This document shows, in pieces, positions 54,080 through 64,000 of a DNA stretch of 64,000 bases. The DNA is from Lentinula raphanica (Eukaryota; Basidiomycota; Agaricomycetes; Agaricales; Omphalotaceae). The notes under the pieces are model-generated. The model saw only the letters and a list, made by a program, of their open reading frames with translations, made no database searches and had not been told where the DNA came from. Made by a program: the position numbers and the translations under genes. The stretch lies in assembly GCA_027919835.1 (NCBI GenBank), contig JANVFP010000004.1, forward strand, positions 1,550,001 to 1,614,000, in the 5' to 3' direction. The number at the start of each line of letters is the position of its first letter. Position 1 is the stretch's first letter.

Positions 54080-55160
54080 CCTCCAAGGTCCGCCTCCTGA
54101 AGACACTGAAGAACGGATGGAACTATCCTCCAAAGCCCGAAGTGTGACTTCTTGAGCTCGGAGGCGTAATATTCGTTGCCTTTCAGCTGTGGTCCTGCAT
54201 GTAAAATCAGATGCTGCACTAATAAGGATATAGCTTGAGCGCCTTTCAGAGACTACCTTTCTGAAGTTTTTCAATCTGAAACTTACCGTTGTTTCTCAAT
54301 CCAGAGCGAGCAAAAACGAGTTTTGATCTAGCACTAATCACTAGCTTTATTGATGAAGCTGAATGTACAGCTCGCAGCGTATTCGGGAGTCTACAATGAG
54401 AACGTCGAGCTATAGTCAAAGCAAGGAAAAGGGAGTGGACTGACGGTGTAAACGGTGAGTGGCGCCGGATTGAGGTAATGAGTCACCTCTCTTTAGTAGC
54501 AAGCGAGTCTTCGTAAACCTTCCAGACATACACCAATGATTCCGTATAGCACGCGCGTCTTGTTCACTGGCCTCGAGGCTCATGACCTTGGCATTGCATC
54601 GGCCACCATGTTGCTGTTGACAGATATGAGCCAAAAGCAGTGAACATACAAGTGAATATACGCACGCTAACAGGCAAATCCCCACCAGGTGCAGAGCCTC
54701 GCACAGTGAAAATGATCGCAGAATCTTGGTCCTTCCTCTTGTCCGTCACTAGGATGATAAGGCCGGATTAAACGAACTGCACCACCATCTCCGCCGCCTC
54801 CACCCTTCCCATCACCACAGACGTGAAGTCGCTGAACCATTCCAAAGCAGTCACAGCAGCAGAGCAAGACTTGTGATGCTGTTGACCTTTGTCAAGCAGA
54901 GGTTGGGCACGCCCTGTGACATCCACGAGGAAAACACCTTTGGCTCGCTCGTTGTAACGCTAGGAAGCATCCTGAGGCTGGATAGGTTGTGATTGATATT
55001 TCACTTGACGACCGACAAAACGTCGGAACAGAGCGGTGATGACTGCGTAAACAGGATCTCGCCCATCTACGTCGATCTAGCCAGGATAAGTCAACCGGAT
55101 CACCCTCTCGACAGTAAAGCGGTTCTGCATGATCATTGAGATGCCCAAGATGAAGCGGCT
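54080..55160 (-). pseudogene. unrecognised coding remnant upstream of ubiquitin array
   Basis: Minus-strand coding-like segments with possible introns: LRNNGPQLKGNEYYASELKK spliced over the intron near 54288-54196, QDSAIIFTVRGSAPGGDLP near 54700, and RDPVYAVITALFRRFVGRQ near 55060 with in-frame stops around it. The gag-only element cut this segment within its last codons, next to the first array spacer. I do not recognise a family and cannot tell whether it belonged to the polyubiquitin gene or to a separate gene. Confidence 0.35.
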
Positions 55161-55268
55161 ATATTTCAATGGCTCGTAAGAGGAGTATTGCAATAACAGA
55201 TTTCATGAACTCACCCTCTCCGTGTCATTCCAGCCCAAGTTCGCTAACTCTATCAATAGCTAATTCCG

Positions 55269-55487
55269 TTGCATTCGTTGCTTATACGTTCTCCTTCGCT
55301 CAGAGGATTAAACCCTGTCCATCAGCCCTCCATCGTCGTTCCCACCAAAGACTCGTTTCTACAACTCGCAAGCGGAGAGATTTTCTATGACTGGATGTGT
55401 TCACGTTTGTCGAAGGGACCCTTCTTGTCTAGACGGGCAGCAAAGAGGTGGCAAGATTATCTTGAAAGCTTCCTAGAGTACCTGTGA
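55269..55487 (+). other. possible plus-strand exon, unrecognised
   Basis: Open frame ending at a TGA, with a coding-like end (GEIFYDWMCSRLSKGPFLSR, then RWQDYLESFLEYL). No start or neighbouring exon could be assigned. Could be a remnant or chance. Confidence 0.25.
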
Positions 55488-55936
55488 CGGTACCACTACC
55501 TTGCCACTACCAATCCGAGTTGTAGTGAAGGCAGAAACAGAAGTGTTGGCTTCGCGTGAACGTGTTCTCTAAACGTAAGGTCGTATAAGATGATACAGTT
55601 GCAATAGAGGGTCTGTCGGGTAGCACAAGCGGGCGTTGAGTGTGAGTAGATGACTTGTTGATTGCAGAAATATAGTTGCGAAGGAGGATGTAGAACTAAG
55701 AATGGACGGACGGAACGAAGACAGACGGAACGAAGACGGACGGAACGGAATGTAACAGGTTGATGAATTCTCACGCAAGCTTGTTTGGGAGAGAAGTCCT
55801 GAGAAGTCCATGTGGCTGTGAAGATTTCGGAGAGGGAGACGTCTTTCGAGGTCAAGAATATAGAGTTGAGACTGTATATCACAAACAGAGTCAAGAAGCT
55901 GAATAAGTGCCAATTTGATGTAATTGTATGTCTCTA
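55488..55936. other. region downstream of Plavaka transposase
   Basis: About 450 bases after the transposase stop, expected to contain the 3' UTR and the left terminal inverted repeat of the element. A three-copy 15-bp tandem repeat (GGACGGAACGAAGAC type) lies at about 55704-55752. CACTAC words occur at 55491 and 55502, but I could not match them to a right-hand inverted copy. Confidence 0.4.
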
Positions 55937-58900
55937 CTAATATATGGTCTGATAGGCATATTTCGTCTGTAGATTGTTAACGAAGAACGAAGAACATTTA
56001 TCCAGAATGTTATCAGAGTCCCAGTCCTTGTCCCAGGATGTTCTACTAGGTACCAGCATGCAGTTCTGTCTGATGTTCGAAAGGGGAATGACAGCCCCTT
56101 GAGGCACACCATTTGAATCTATGGCAGGCTCTACTTTGTACATACCAGTAGCTTTATCTGGTGAAGGTTTGAATCGGGAATACCAAGTCACATAAGCCAG
56201 ATGTTCCTTGGGCCAGTAAGCGGGAGTATTCACTAGGAATCCGCTATCATTTATCATCTGAGGAAGGCGAAAGATAACGCGCAGACGGGCAGCTCTGCAT
56301 CCTAGATCAACCAACTTGAATCAGTACAGTGATATCTTCAACGGATAATACACTATTCTTCACCTCGAACAGCCGTAGATTGTGCTTCATCTTGCTCTAG
56401 TACTAGAACAGTATCGAATCTTGAGGTTCTATCATGAAACGAAAGGGGGCGAGCCTTCATAAGAGCCTTTTCCGGTTCGTCTAAAACTGTTGGTGGTATC
56501 AGCCCTACATTGTGCCAAACTTCCAGAGTATCGAAAGGTATTTTCTCTTTCAAAACAGTAGCTTTTTTCCCTTGTTTATTCTGAGGAAGACAGTCGTTCA
56601 AAAAAAGCTTTAGAGCTCCAAGAAAGCCCGGCGCCCCGTGTAAGAGAGTAATCGCAGATAGAGTTTTCTTTGGCTCGGTCGGATTTTTGGCGAGGCTCAG
56701 CAGAAGCTTAGCAGAGTCTTTCTTTGGTCCGGGTACGAGTCCGGACGAAGACCTAGTTTTGAGTTTGAGTTTGTGAATTTCTTCTTCCTGGTCAACGTTA
56801 ACACCTATAGGACCCTCTTGGTTCTCCTGACCATCAGAAACTTCCAGCTTCCTAGAGGCCCAAGATTGGTAGAAGTCGAAGGAAGCGACTTTTTCCTGAC
56901 GCGAAATGAACTTCACCATTTGAGGAAAGACATCTCTTTTGTTGCTCGCCCTCCAGCCCTCTTTAGCGAAATCGATATGAAGTCGTTCAAATGCCTCTGT
57001 GTTGCAGTTGTCAGTGGTTCCTATCCACCTGATAGAGTCGACGTAGTGGAGGAGTGAATGAAATTTCGGGATATTAAAATGTTCTTTTGCTCCCTGATCG
57101 ATAAAATAATCTCTGTATTTATGCCAGGTATCCAGTTCATCTTTCATGTATTGTAGAGTGTCCTGGTCATGAGAAGGATATTGAGCGAGTTGGATAAAGT
57201 GAAGAAGCGATCGACAGGCAGTGATCCCTTTGGGGTCCATTTTCCCCACTAGACAACCTAAGAGAATACGTCCGATGTGTTTACGTTCCGTTCCTGACAT
57301 CTGAGTAAGTCTGGAGATTCCTTTGGGGAAATGCCTAACCCCAGGCGTAGGAGGTAATCTTCTGATGCGTTCATCCAGCTCTTCCTCCCCAATAACATGT
57401 TGTACCCATGTGATCAGATACTTGAAAACTCCCTGGTACAGTTGATGAAGGACATCGGGAGCTATACATAGGTGTATGTCGGTGACAGTAGGAGGGAACC
57501 CAACCCAGAACGGATCGTAATTCCCCCCGGCGATGTCATCAGCCATTGTTCTAGAATGAACACTTCGACCGCCTCCATGAGCTGCTTCCTGAGCCGCTGT
57601 AATTTTTTCGAACGTCCAGCGCTGAGAACGTAGCTCTCCTGCAGTGGGTAGATCCAGTTCCTTTGCTTTTCTCTTGCATTTGGGACAAGTACCGTATTTG
57701 GTACAGGTTACAAGACATTGTTCAGGATAGTCGCAAACGTAGGTGGCCAGCAAGGGATAGACTCGTCGAACAGCTCCATCGCCTCCGACCATCTCTACTC
57801 CAGGACCGGCAGGGTTCCCTGCTTCTTTCAAAGACTCTAATACCAGAGCCATAGATTTATGGAACAATTGGTAGTTACGAAGTTTAAGTTGGGTATTGGA
57901 TAGGCCTTTCTTGACGATTTTATCCACTGAAAGATAGGCTATCAAGATGCAAGCTCTGGACCCCGGCTTACGACGTATGTCTTTGGGAATATTTCCGATC
58001 GTAAGATAGACTGGATACGCCGATTTACTTCCCGAAAACTGGGTCAGCTGAGTTTTATCGGTAGCCAGAATAACGGGTGCGACAGTGCCTGTCCTAGAGA
58101 TACGTTCCTGGAAAACGGACTTAATGGACACTTCAAGAGGACAGGAATGAACGTTGCAAACCTGGGCCTGGTTCCAGAAATTTCCCGTCCACATTTCAGA
58201 AAAAATCCTGTCTTCTTTCGAGCAGTTGGAATTCCTGAAGAGTTTTGCGGGCTTATACACCAGGTGTTCTGCCAAAGAAGGATCGCCCCAGAGAGCTTTG
58301 ACAGCTTCGACAGGATCTCTGTATCGCACCGTAAACTCTTCTCCGGGACGGTCCTTGAAGGACAGTTGTTTCACGAACCAACTGCCGCCACGTTCCGGTA
58401 TTTGATCTACCTTGTTTAACATAGATCTGGCATTGTCGAAAGAGAGACCGAGCTTCTCTTTCACCTGAAGAGGCCTAAATTTCAGTTTACAAAACGAAAA
58501 CAACAATACGCACCTGAGGGATCTTGAGCAAGCGATTAAAAGAGCTTTGAGACACCTTTTCTTTTACGGCCCACTGCGAAATTTCCCAGTCCAGACGCGA
58601 AGCGAAAGGATGGTAAACATCCGACTTTCTCTCCCCAGCGGAGATTTCCTTCCAACGTTCATGAACATTTTTCTCTATTCTCAACACCTTTCCAGCATCA
58701 GAATCCCATTTCCACACCCATGTATCTTCATCTTCTACCAAGGAGCGGTTCATAGGCTGAGCCGTTGCTGAAGGGGTGCTATGGCTGTCAGAGGCTGCTT
58801 CACCTTCTTCCTCAGGGAGAAAATTGAAGAGGCTATCAACCCCTTCAACATCGGCACCAAACAGTTCCTGCAATGAAGTGTTCATCGCGAGATGAAGGAA

Positions 58901-59332
58901 TTCTTCTTCATTAAATTCCTCGGAAGATTGGGAGGAACACAGGATTTCGCCCTCCGTATCGTCGTCAGGATAACCTGCCGCGCTGGTTTTGGAATCTACA
59001 TCCATCGCTCGATCAGAGAGGAAGTCGTCGTCGTCGTCGTCATTGTCTTCCAATTCTAGAATTTCTACCGAGGGAGTCTTCGGAGGAGCTGGAGGGTGAC
59101 TAGCTAGAACTCGCCTCTGGATGTCAGGGAAAATGTCACCAACTACATGAGGGGAATGGTCTATCTGAGCCCTAGTTGCTTCCTTTACAGCGTTCTTGAA
59201 ACGCTGGTTTAGTTTTCTATCTTGCCTGGTTCTATATTCCACATGCGAGTCATCTTGCTTTTGTTTGATGTGAGAGGAGCAATCCTGCGGTCGTGTAAAG
59301 TATTTATTGCAGACAGGGCACGAATGATCCAT
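55937..59332 (-). CDS. Plavaka-family transposase, apparently complete
   Basis: Three exons: 59332 to about 58514, about 58462-56364, and about 56315-55937, joined in frame over GT-AG introns near 50 bp. The N-terminus has a C2H2 finger, CPVCNKYFTRPQDCSSHIKQ. The body matches Plavaka transposases: FPPTVTDIHLCIAPDVLHQL, HFPKGISRLTQMSGTERKHI, FNIPKFHSLLHYVDSIRWIG, TDNCNTEAFERLHIDFAKEG and SNKRDVFPQMVKFISRQEKV. The C-terminal exon carries the typical HLAYVTWYSRFKPSP and GAVIPLSNIRQNCMLVPSR. About 1,100 residues without a stop. It would move this CACTA-like element by cut and paste. The ends of the element were not located. Confidence 0.88.
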
Positions 59333-59378
59333 GGCAGACCTAGAGGGGGGATCAGCAGGAAGAGTCTTGCTAGAGAGA

Positions 59379-59628
59379 GAAGAAAGGGCAGAAGAGAGTG
59401 GGAACCACGAGGCCTCCTAAACACAAGGGTAACACGTTTCGTGAGACCGTGAATCTAATAGGGTTCGTATATGATCGAAAAGACCTAAGGGGTCACAAAT
59501 TAGCATGAAGAGGAAGAGGTTTGTTGGGAAAAGGGCAGAAGAGAGAGCGGGAACGACGGCCAGTACAAGGGATACACATTTTTTGGGAACATAAGCCGAG
59601 TAAGGCTTGTATATGATTGCAAAGAGAG
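59379..59628. repeat. imperfect direct duplication upstream of transposase
   Basis: Two diverged copies of about 105 bases (59379-59486 and 59526-59628) share GGGCAGAAGAGAG, GGGAAC, ACAAGGG and TATATGAT blocks in the same order. They lie just upstream of the transposase ATG and could be promoter or subterminal binding repeats. Confidence 0.55.
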
Positions 59629-59660
59629 ACTGATACATAGACAACAGGTACTGCAAAAAA

Positions 59661-61178
59661 TCAAGGAGAAACATCCCGAAGCAACTCTTGAGCCAATCTG
59701 AAGCGCTTGCCCACCATGTCATCGGTGAAAGACAGACCGTCGTTGTTGCTGCGACATCCTACATTCACCTCTCTATATTCCAAGACATGTTTCAAATGCC
59801 AGAGGGTATGGACGCCGCAGTCGAAAGCATTAGGTTGAAATGGCACCTAAGGGGAGTTAAGGAAGGAAAGAGACGTCTAAATAACAGGTCTCGTACCTTA
59901 CTATGGGGATCGCAGACCCAAGTTGATTGAGGGTTGTTCGTCAAGCAAACTGACTCCCCTCTCATGGAGGCAAGAATTTCCGTCAACCACATGAGGACCT
60001 AGCTAGGGTTTGAGACCAGCAAGAAAGAGACTAAGAGTCGCGCCTTACGAGCATGATATTGGTATTTTTGCGCTTTGAGATTGGCTTCTGGCGGTTGACG
60101 ATGCAGGTCTCTTGAAGACTGTCATAGATGTCGATCCTTTTCAGGACAAAGTCAATCCTGACCGAGTACCAGTGGGACGATCCCTCATGAATAGGAATAA
60201 AGATCGTATCCCAATTCTCCAAGTCTAGAAATCTCTGTAGAAAGTCAGTAGAAGTACTGGATCCAACGATATTTTATTAACTTACCTGTCGTCTAATAAC
60301 GCAACGTTTCACCCTATTCTCGTCTTCGACAGTAAGATATCTTTTGGCCACAAGACAAGAAGTATTGTCTTGGAACAGACAAGTTCCCGCGAAAAATGTT
60401 CCGAACCCTAATGTATTACGAGACCGGAAACACCATTTATCGATAAAATAATTGATGATCTCGTCGTTGAGCCAACGACCGGGGCCTAGAGTCGAAAAAT
60501 CACGGAACGAGATGTTGGGTACGGTTTTCCAGAATTCTTCCGGGCGGTTTCTAGTCTACTTAAAATCAGGACATGATTGTAGAGAGTAGAGTGGAGAATT
60601 ACCTCGTTCATTAAATCTGTGAGCAAATTCTCAACTTTGGTGGGACACTCGTCTAAGAGTTTCCACCAAGCAACTTCAATATAGGTTTTTCTGCGCTGGA
60701 TTTCTTTGAGAAGGAATTCGAGGTTTCTGAGGACGATTAAGGCTAGATTGTCGGAGGGGAGAGCGTCGTGGTAGCGTGTGCTAATGAGAAAGTCATTTCT
60801 CATTGTCGATACGGAGGAAAGCTGGCGAGAGAGGTCCTGGATTTGGTTCATCTGAGAATCGAAGTAAGAATATGCCCCAGTAGTAGAGCAGCTGAGCGAG
60901 GAAAGGACAGGATAGAGCTGATCCAGAGCGTTCTGATAAGTTGAGTTGTTTGCAACGGTAGAGACAAGGCTGAACGAAAGAAAGGGAAGATATGCTTGAC
61001 AATTGGTGACCAAGGTGGATATCTTGAGAAATTGACGGCGGTTGCAAGAGCAGACGTAGCCGAAAGGATGACAGTGTCGGCCAGAGGGTTGATGATATTT
61101 CTTCCTAGAGGTTCTGTGTTCTCAGCATATAACTTTCGCTGGAGCCCAAGATTTTCACCGCTCACCTGGTCAACATGA
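59661..61178 (-). CDS. Ulp1-like C48 cysteine protease of Plavaka element
   Basis: Minus-strand spliced gene directly upstream of and parallel to the transposase. A helical N-terminal half contains QLSSVSTMRNDFLISTRYHD. The protease domain follows: TLGPGRWLNDEIINYFIDKW, catalytic His in EGSSHWYSVRI, Asp in RIDIYDSLQ, Gln and Cys in VPFQPNAFDCGVHTLWHLKH; it ends DVSP and TGA at 59661. Introns near 60290, 60048 and 59880 keep frame. A single-base loss may occur near 60550 between the halves (run of A), unless an intron lies there. The 5' exon is unresolved. Ulp1-type proteases accompany several CACTA-like and related transposons; removal of SUMO-like modifiers is the known family activity. Confidence 0.75.
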
Positions 61179-61860
61179 AAATTACAGCTATAGAGATCCG
61201 CCTTCGTAGAATTACAGTGTTGTTGAGCTCAAAAAAAGGCAGAAGAAAAATAGGTGGTGGCTGAGGTTGAACAACGCGTGGACGAAAATCGTGGCCTGGG
61301 AGTTCGACGTTGAATTCACGTAAAAGGCACGCTCTAGAAGCGGCCGTGCGGCTTTCCTTATCCAGCTATGCTCACTATCTATATCTTATCTATCGACGAC
61401 GTCGTGAAATTTAATTCATGCACGGTGGTTCCCTGCTCATGAAGATCAACGGTAGATGGGAGCTTTGGTAACGTCAAAAGGTTGCTTGTACTAAGGAAAT
61501 ACAACTATACAGAAAAAGTCCTTGCACAGATCCCTAATACAGAAGGACTTGAATTATTCGAATCACGGTCCCACTAGAAATGTTAGACCAGCTCGAGTTG
61601 CGTTCAACGCGATACGAGTGAAATGCAGCACACGCACGCCAGATTGTGAGCGAGGTAATAAGTATCAGTGATCATGGATATAGTGGAAGAACCTCAGAGA
61701 GACTGAGAGTCGGACCGTGAGACACATCAATGCATCTTTGGCACGGCTCGGAGAGGCAAAGTTGAACATTTAGACTTTAGTTACTCCCCTCCATCATAGT
61801 GAACTATCTTCATTGCTTGTAGCAAGAACAATCTCGACTCGTTGGTACCCTCTGTCGTAT
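61179..61860. other. intergenic, possible right end of Plavaka element
   Basis: About 680 bases with no supported gene. The right terminal inverted repeat of the Plavaka element should lie here or just beyond, but I could not identify it. Confidence 0.4.
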
Positions 61861-62547
61861 ATGGCTTACGTGCTCGTTAACCAGAACCCCTTTCGGAATT
61901 CCAGAGAGGATCTTCCTTCTGCTCAGGCTGCCATTTGCCGACCGTCCGAAGCAACTCCGACTCTCGAAATGCGTTACTACTCCAAACATTCCCAACTGAA
62001 AACTCTGTCTTTTAAAACTCTGAGGATCAGAAGGAAGAAGTCAGGTATCTATCATAACGAATCGTGTTAAATATTTCTTTGCCTTTAAGCTAATGACCTT
62101 GAACTTGAACAGTCCAAGCGAGGGAAGGTTATAAACGGTACTATCTTAAAACCAGGTACAGAAACATATGGATACACAGAGCTCCAGGTAGTGATTGTTC
62201 TCTTAACCTTGCGGGACGGACTGTCCTGATTCTGGCCTTCAGTACTAGAGATCCCTACTGCGCCTCCTACACCTACTCAAGATAAACTGCCTGAGGGAAG
62301 GGCCCTACGTCGACATGATACCCTATTCTTCGAACCTCCCACTACTATGGATTTCAGTCATGTGAAGAAGGGAGACATTCACAGTTTGAGAGTTGAAGTG
62401 CCTGAAGGCGACGCCGAGGTCTCTCTTCAAAACTCTCCTCTGGTACTCTCGAATATTCCCCTCGAACAGTTTCTTAGACAGCGACTCGTACGCCGAAGAA
62501 GAAACCCTTTCTTCGCTGAGACCTTGGGGGATATTAGTAGTGGTTGA
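61861..62547 (+). CDS. small spliced hypothetical gene
   Basis: Three exons join in frame over GT-AG introns: 61861-62044, 62113-62187 and 62243-62547, from MAYVLVNQNPF to DISSG and TGA. The product would be about 187 residues, basic in the middle (LRIRRKKS) and near the end (LVRRRRNPF). No family recognised. The clean splice grammar argues for a real gene; short length and lack of homology argue for caution. Confidence 0.4.
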
Positions 62548-63400
62548 GATCGATAAGTTGTTGAATTCTATGCTATCTTGCTTCATCCAGTCCTTAGCTC
62601 GTCCATTACCATCCTTTGCTCAGCCCCCTATCCTTTGCACACTATCTAGCTGCTCATTTTGATTCCTGCAAAACCTTCTACAATAGCTGCGATATATTTG
62701 ATATATAGTATATACAAGGTTAGATTATATTACCGATTGTCCTGCGACAGTGCCATCCGTTACCATCCTTCAACTAAGAGCCCCTTTTATCGGTTTGGAC
62801 AACGATGAAACATCGATCATCGTTATGGTGCAGATTCAAGAAATGAATCTAGTCTCGGGATTTGAAAGAGACGATGTCTCGGTTCCATCTTACAATGTCA
62901 AGGATGTCTCCTTAAAATGTTGCCCCCGCTTCTGGAAAAATTCCCCGCCTCTTTCTGACCTGCTTTGCCCACCTCTACCGCCACTACCCGGCCCTTCAGT
63001 GTTGCCTTCAACGTGGTTTCCCTCAATTTCATTGTCGTCGTCGTCCTCTGCATCGTCTGCGAACTACTTCCAGCTTCCACATTGAGCGAGAACGACGAGA
63101 GGACTGTGCCTTTTCCTACTAGCGCCAGACAAAGAGTGGGAACAGATAGAATTACCGGTGAATTTACAAAGTGTACAAGGGTGACGAATACAACAATCTA
63201 AAGCTCCATTCTCAGTCCAGCAGATAAGGATGCTTGGGGTATTCATGGTGAAGAGCCGGGGAAGATGTCGATCCACGTCCGGGTTTACCTCTATAACAGT
63301 AACCAGGAAACGCCCAGTTACAAGTAGAAAGATCGTTATTGAAGAACTAGATCAGGGATGGTGCACAAGTATATATCTGTGAGCGCAAGGAAGACATACC
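62548..63400. other. poorly resolved region with minus-strand coding hints
   Basis: On the minus strand an acidic then Gly/Arg-rich frame runs near 63075-62900 (DDAEDDDDNEIEG, GGRGGQSRSERGG) and a Cys-containing frame near 63276-63100 (CCIRHPCTLCKFTG). These may be 3' exons of a gene entering from the right or a separate remnant. Not resolved. Confidence 0.25.
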
Positions 63401-63960
63401 CATTTCATACGAGGAACGTATAGTTCCGCTGTAGGCGTGCATAGAGCTCTGGGGCGCAAAACTTGAGGCATTTATCTCGGGAGCTCGCATGATATGGTAT
63501 TAAGGAAAGGTGCTGCCAACATGTTCGTGCCCTGGACGTAGGAGAATCCAATTGATCAGGTCCTTGTGCATCTTCTGGAGGATAAGGGATTGCAACGTTT
63601 ATACGCATTGATATGACGTGCCATGATTTCACCAGCAAACATCGCAAACATTGGACAAGCATTCGCTAGCGCAGTCGTTTGCTGAAGCTTTCGGTTTGAT
63701 GCCAATGTTCTTGGAGGAAGAAATGACGGGACTTACCTGAACGTATCGATAGAATCGTTTCTTCAATTTCACAAAGGCGTTCAACGTACGGGAGGTGCGC
63801 ATCAGTGACGGATGTGTTGTTGCCTTGGAGGAGGTCCTTTACTATATACCGAGGCCGCAGCGTATAGGATCCTGTAGAGTGAATCATCAACCAAAAGGAG
63901 GCATGTTTGAATTTGCAGGAGTTGAAAATATTTATCCAGACGTCTCATTTTCTTCGAATT
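63400..63960 (-). pseudogene. TBC-domain (Bub2-like) GAP gene, frameshifted
   Basis: Minus-strand fragments match the order of a Bub2-like Rab-GAP domain protein: an N-terminal MRRLDKYFQLLQ, then SYTLRPRYIVKDLLQG, then FSYVQGTNMLAAPFLNTISC and DKCLKFCAPELYARLQRN. They lie in different frames with stops between, and the segment between the APFL motif and DKCLKF is far shorter than in the family, so part is deleted. Bub2 acts in mitotic exit and spindle-position control in yeasts. This copy looks dead. The identification rests mainly on the YVQGTNMLAAPFL motif. Confidence 0.5.
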
Positions 63961-64000
63961 CGAGTCGTCGTCAGTCAGCGACAAAAAATCTTGAATTTAA

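Noticed and set aside
55488..55936. CACTAC at 55491 as the terminal inverted repeat of the Plavaka element
   Set aside because: No convincing inverted partner was found between 61179 and 61860.

Overview
The window is eukaryotic DNA from a filamentous fungus, almost certainly an agaricomycete basidiomycete and probably in the Agaricales. The evidence is multi-exon genes with 50-90 bp introns, Plavaka-type DNA transposons, a DUF6532-like gene, and a Ty3/gypsy pol of the group with a PYVDDV-type catalytic box. No tRNA, rRNA or CRISPR was seen. All reading was by eye, so splice sites are inferred from frame and family conservation and may be a few bases off.

Bases 1-16015 are an ordinary gene-dense host segment with seven genes that look intact: an OTU deubiquitinase running off the left edge, a secreted agmatinase-type ureohydrolase, a MATE exporter, an APC amino-acid/GABA-type permease, a NodB/HpPgdA-like deacetylase, a type-B carboxylesterase and a gamma-glutamyltranspeptidase. 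Most act on small nitrogen compounds or transport; I see no strict pathway cluster.

Bases 16160-39175 are nested mobile elements. A gypsy element (gypsy-1) whose gag-pol frame has a single internal TGA is cut off at 20894 by a 17.3-kb LTR retrotransposon (20895-38206). That element has 1.70-kb LTRs, a GCGCT target duplication, a gag-pol broken by 13 frame changes that all go the same way, and two antisense intron-containing accessory genes between pol and the 3' LTR. A 15-bp palindrome, TGATCTNNNAGATCA, and the word CGGAAA recur throughout it. Beyond its 3' LTR is a Plavaka transposase fragment that decays into AT-rich DNA with a 20-bp minisatellite.

Bases 40252-54079 hold a DUF6532-like gene with low-complexity tails, then a 5-kb degenerate polyubiquitin array with a higher-order repeat, then a very young gag-only LTR retrotransposon (48762-54074, TSD GCAGG). 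That element's LTRs carry four copies of a hairpin with compensatory base changes. Bases 55937-61178 hold a second Plavaka element whose transposase looks complete and which has an upstream Ulp1/C48 protease gene on the same strand. The right end has a small unrecognised spliced gene and a frameshifted TBC-domain (Bub2-like) pseudogene.

The strongest candidate for something undescribed is the 17.3-kb element: dispersed palindromes placed in its LTRs, in-frame in pol and in the introns of its own antisense accessory gene look like a genome-within-element regulatory code. Second is the covarying hairpin array in the LTRs of the gag-only element.
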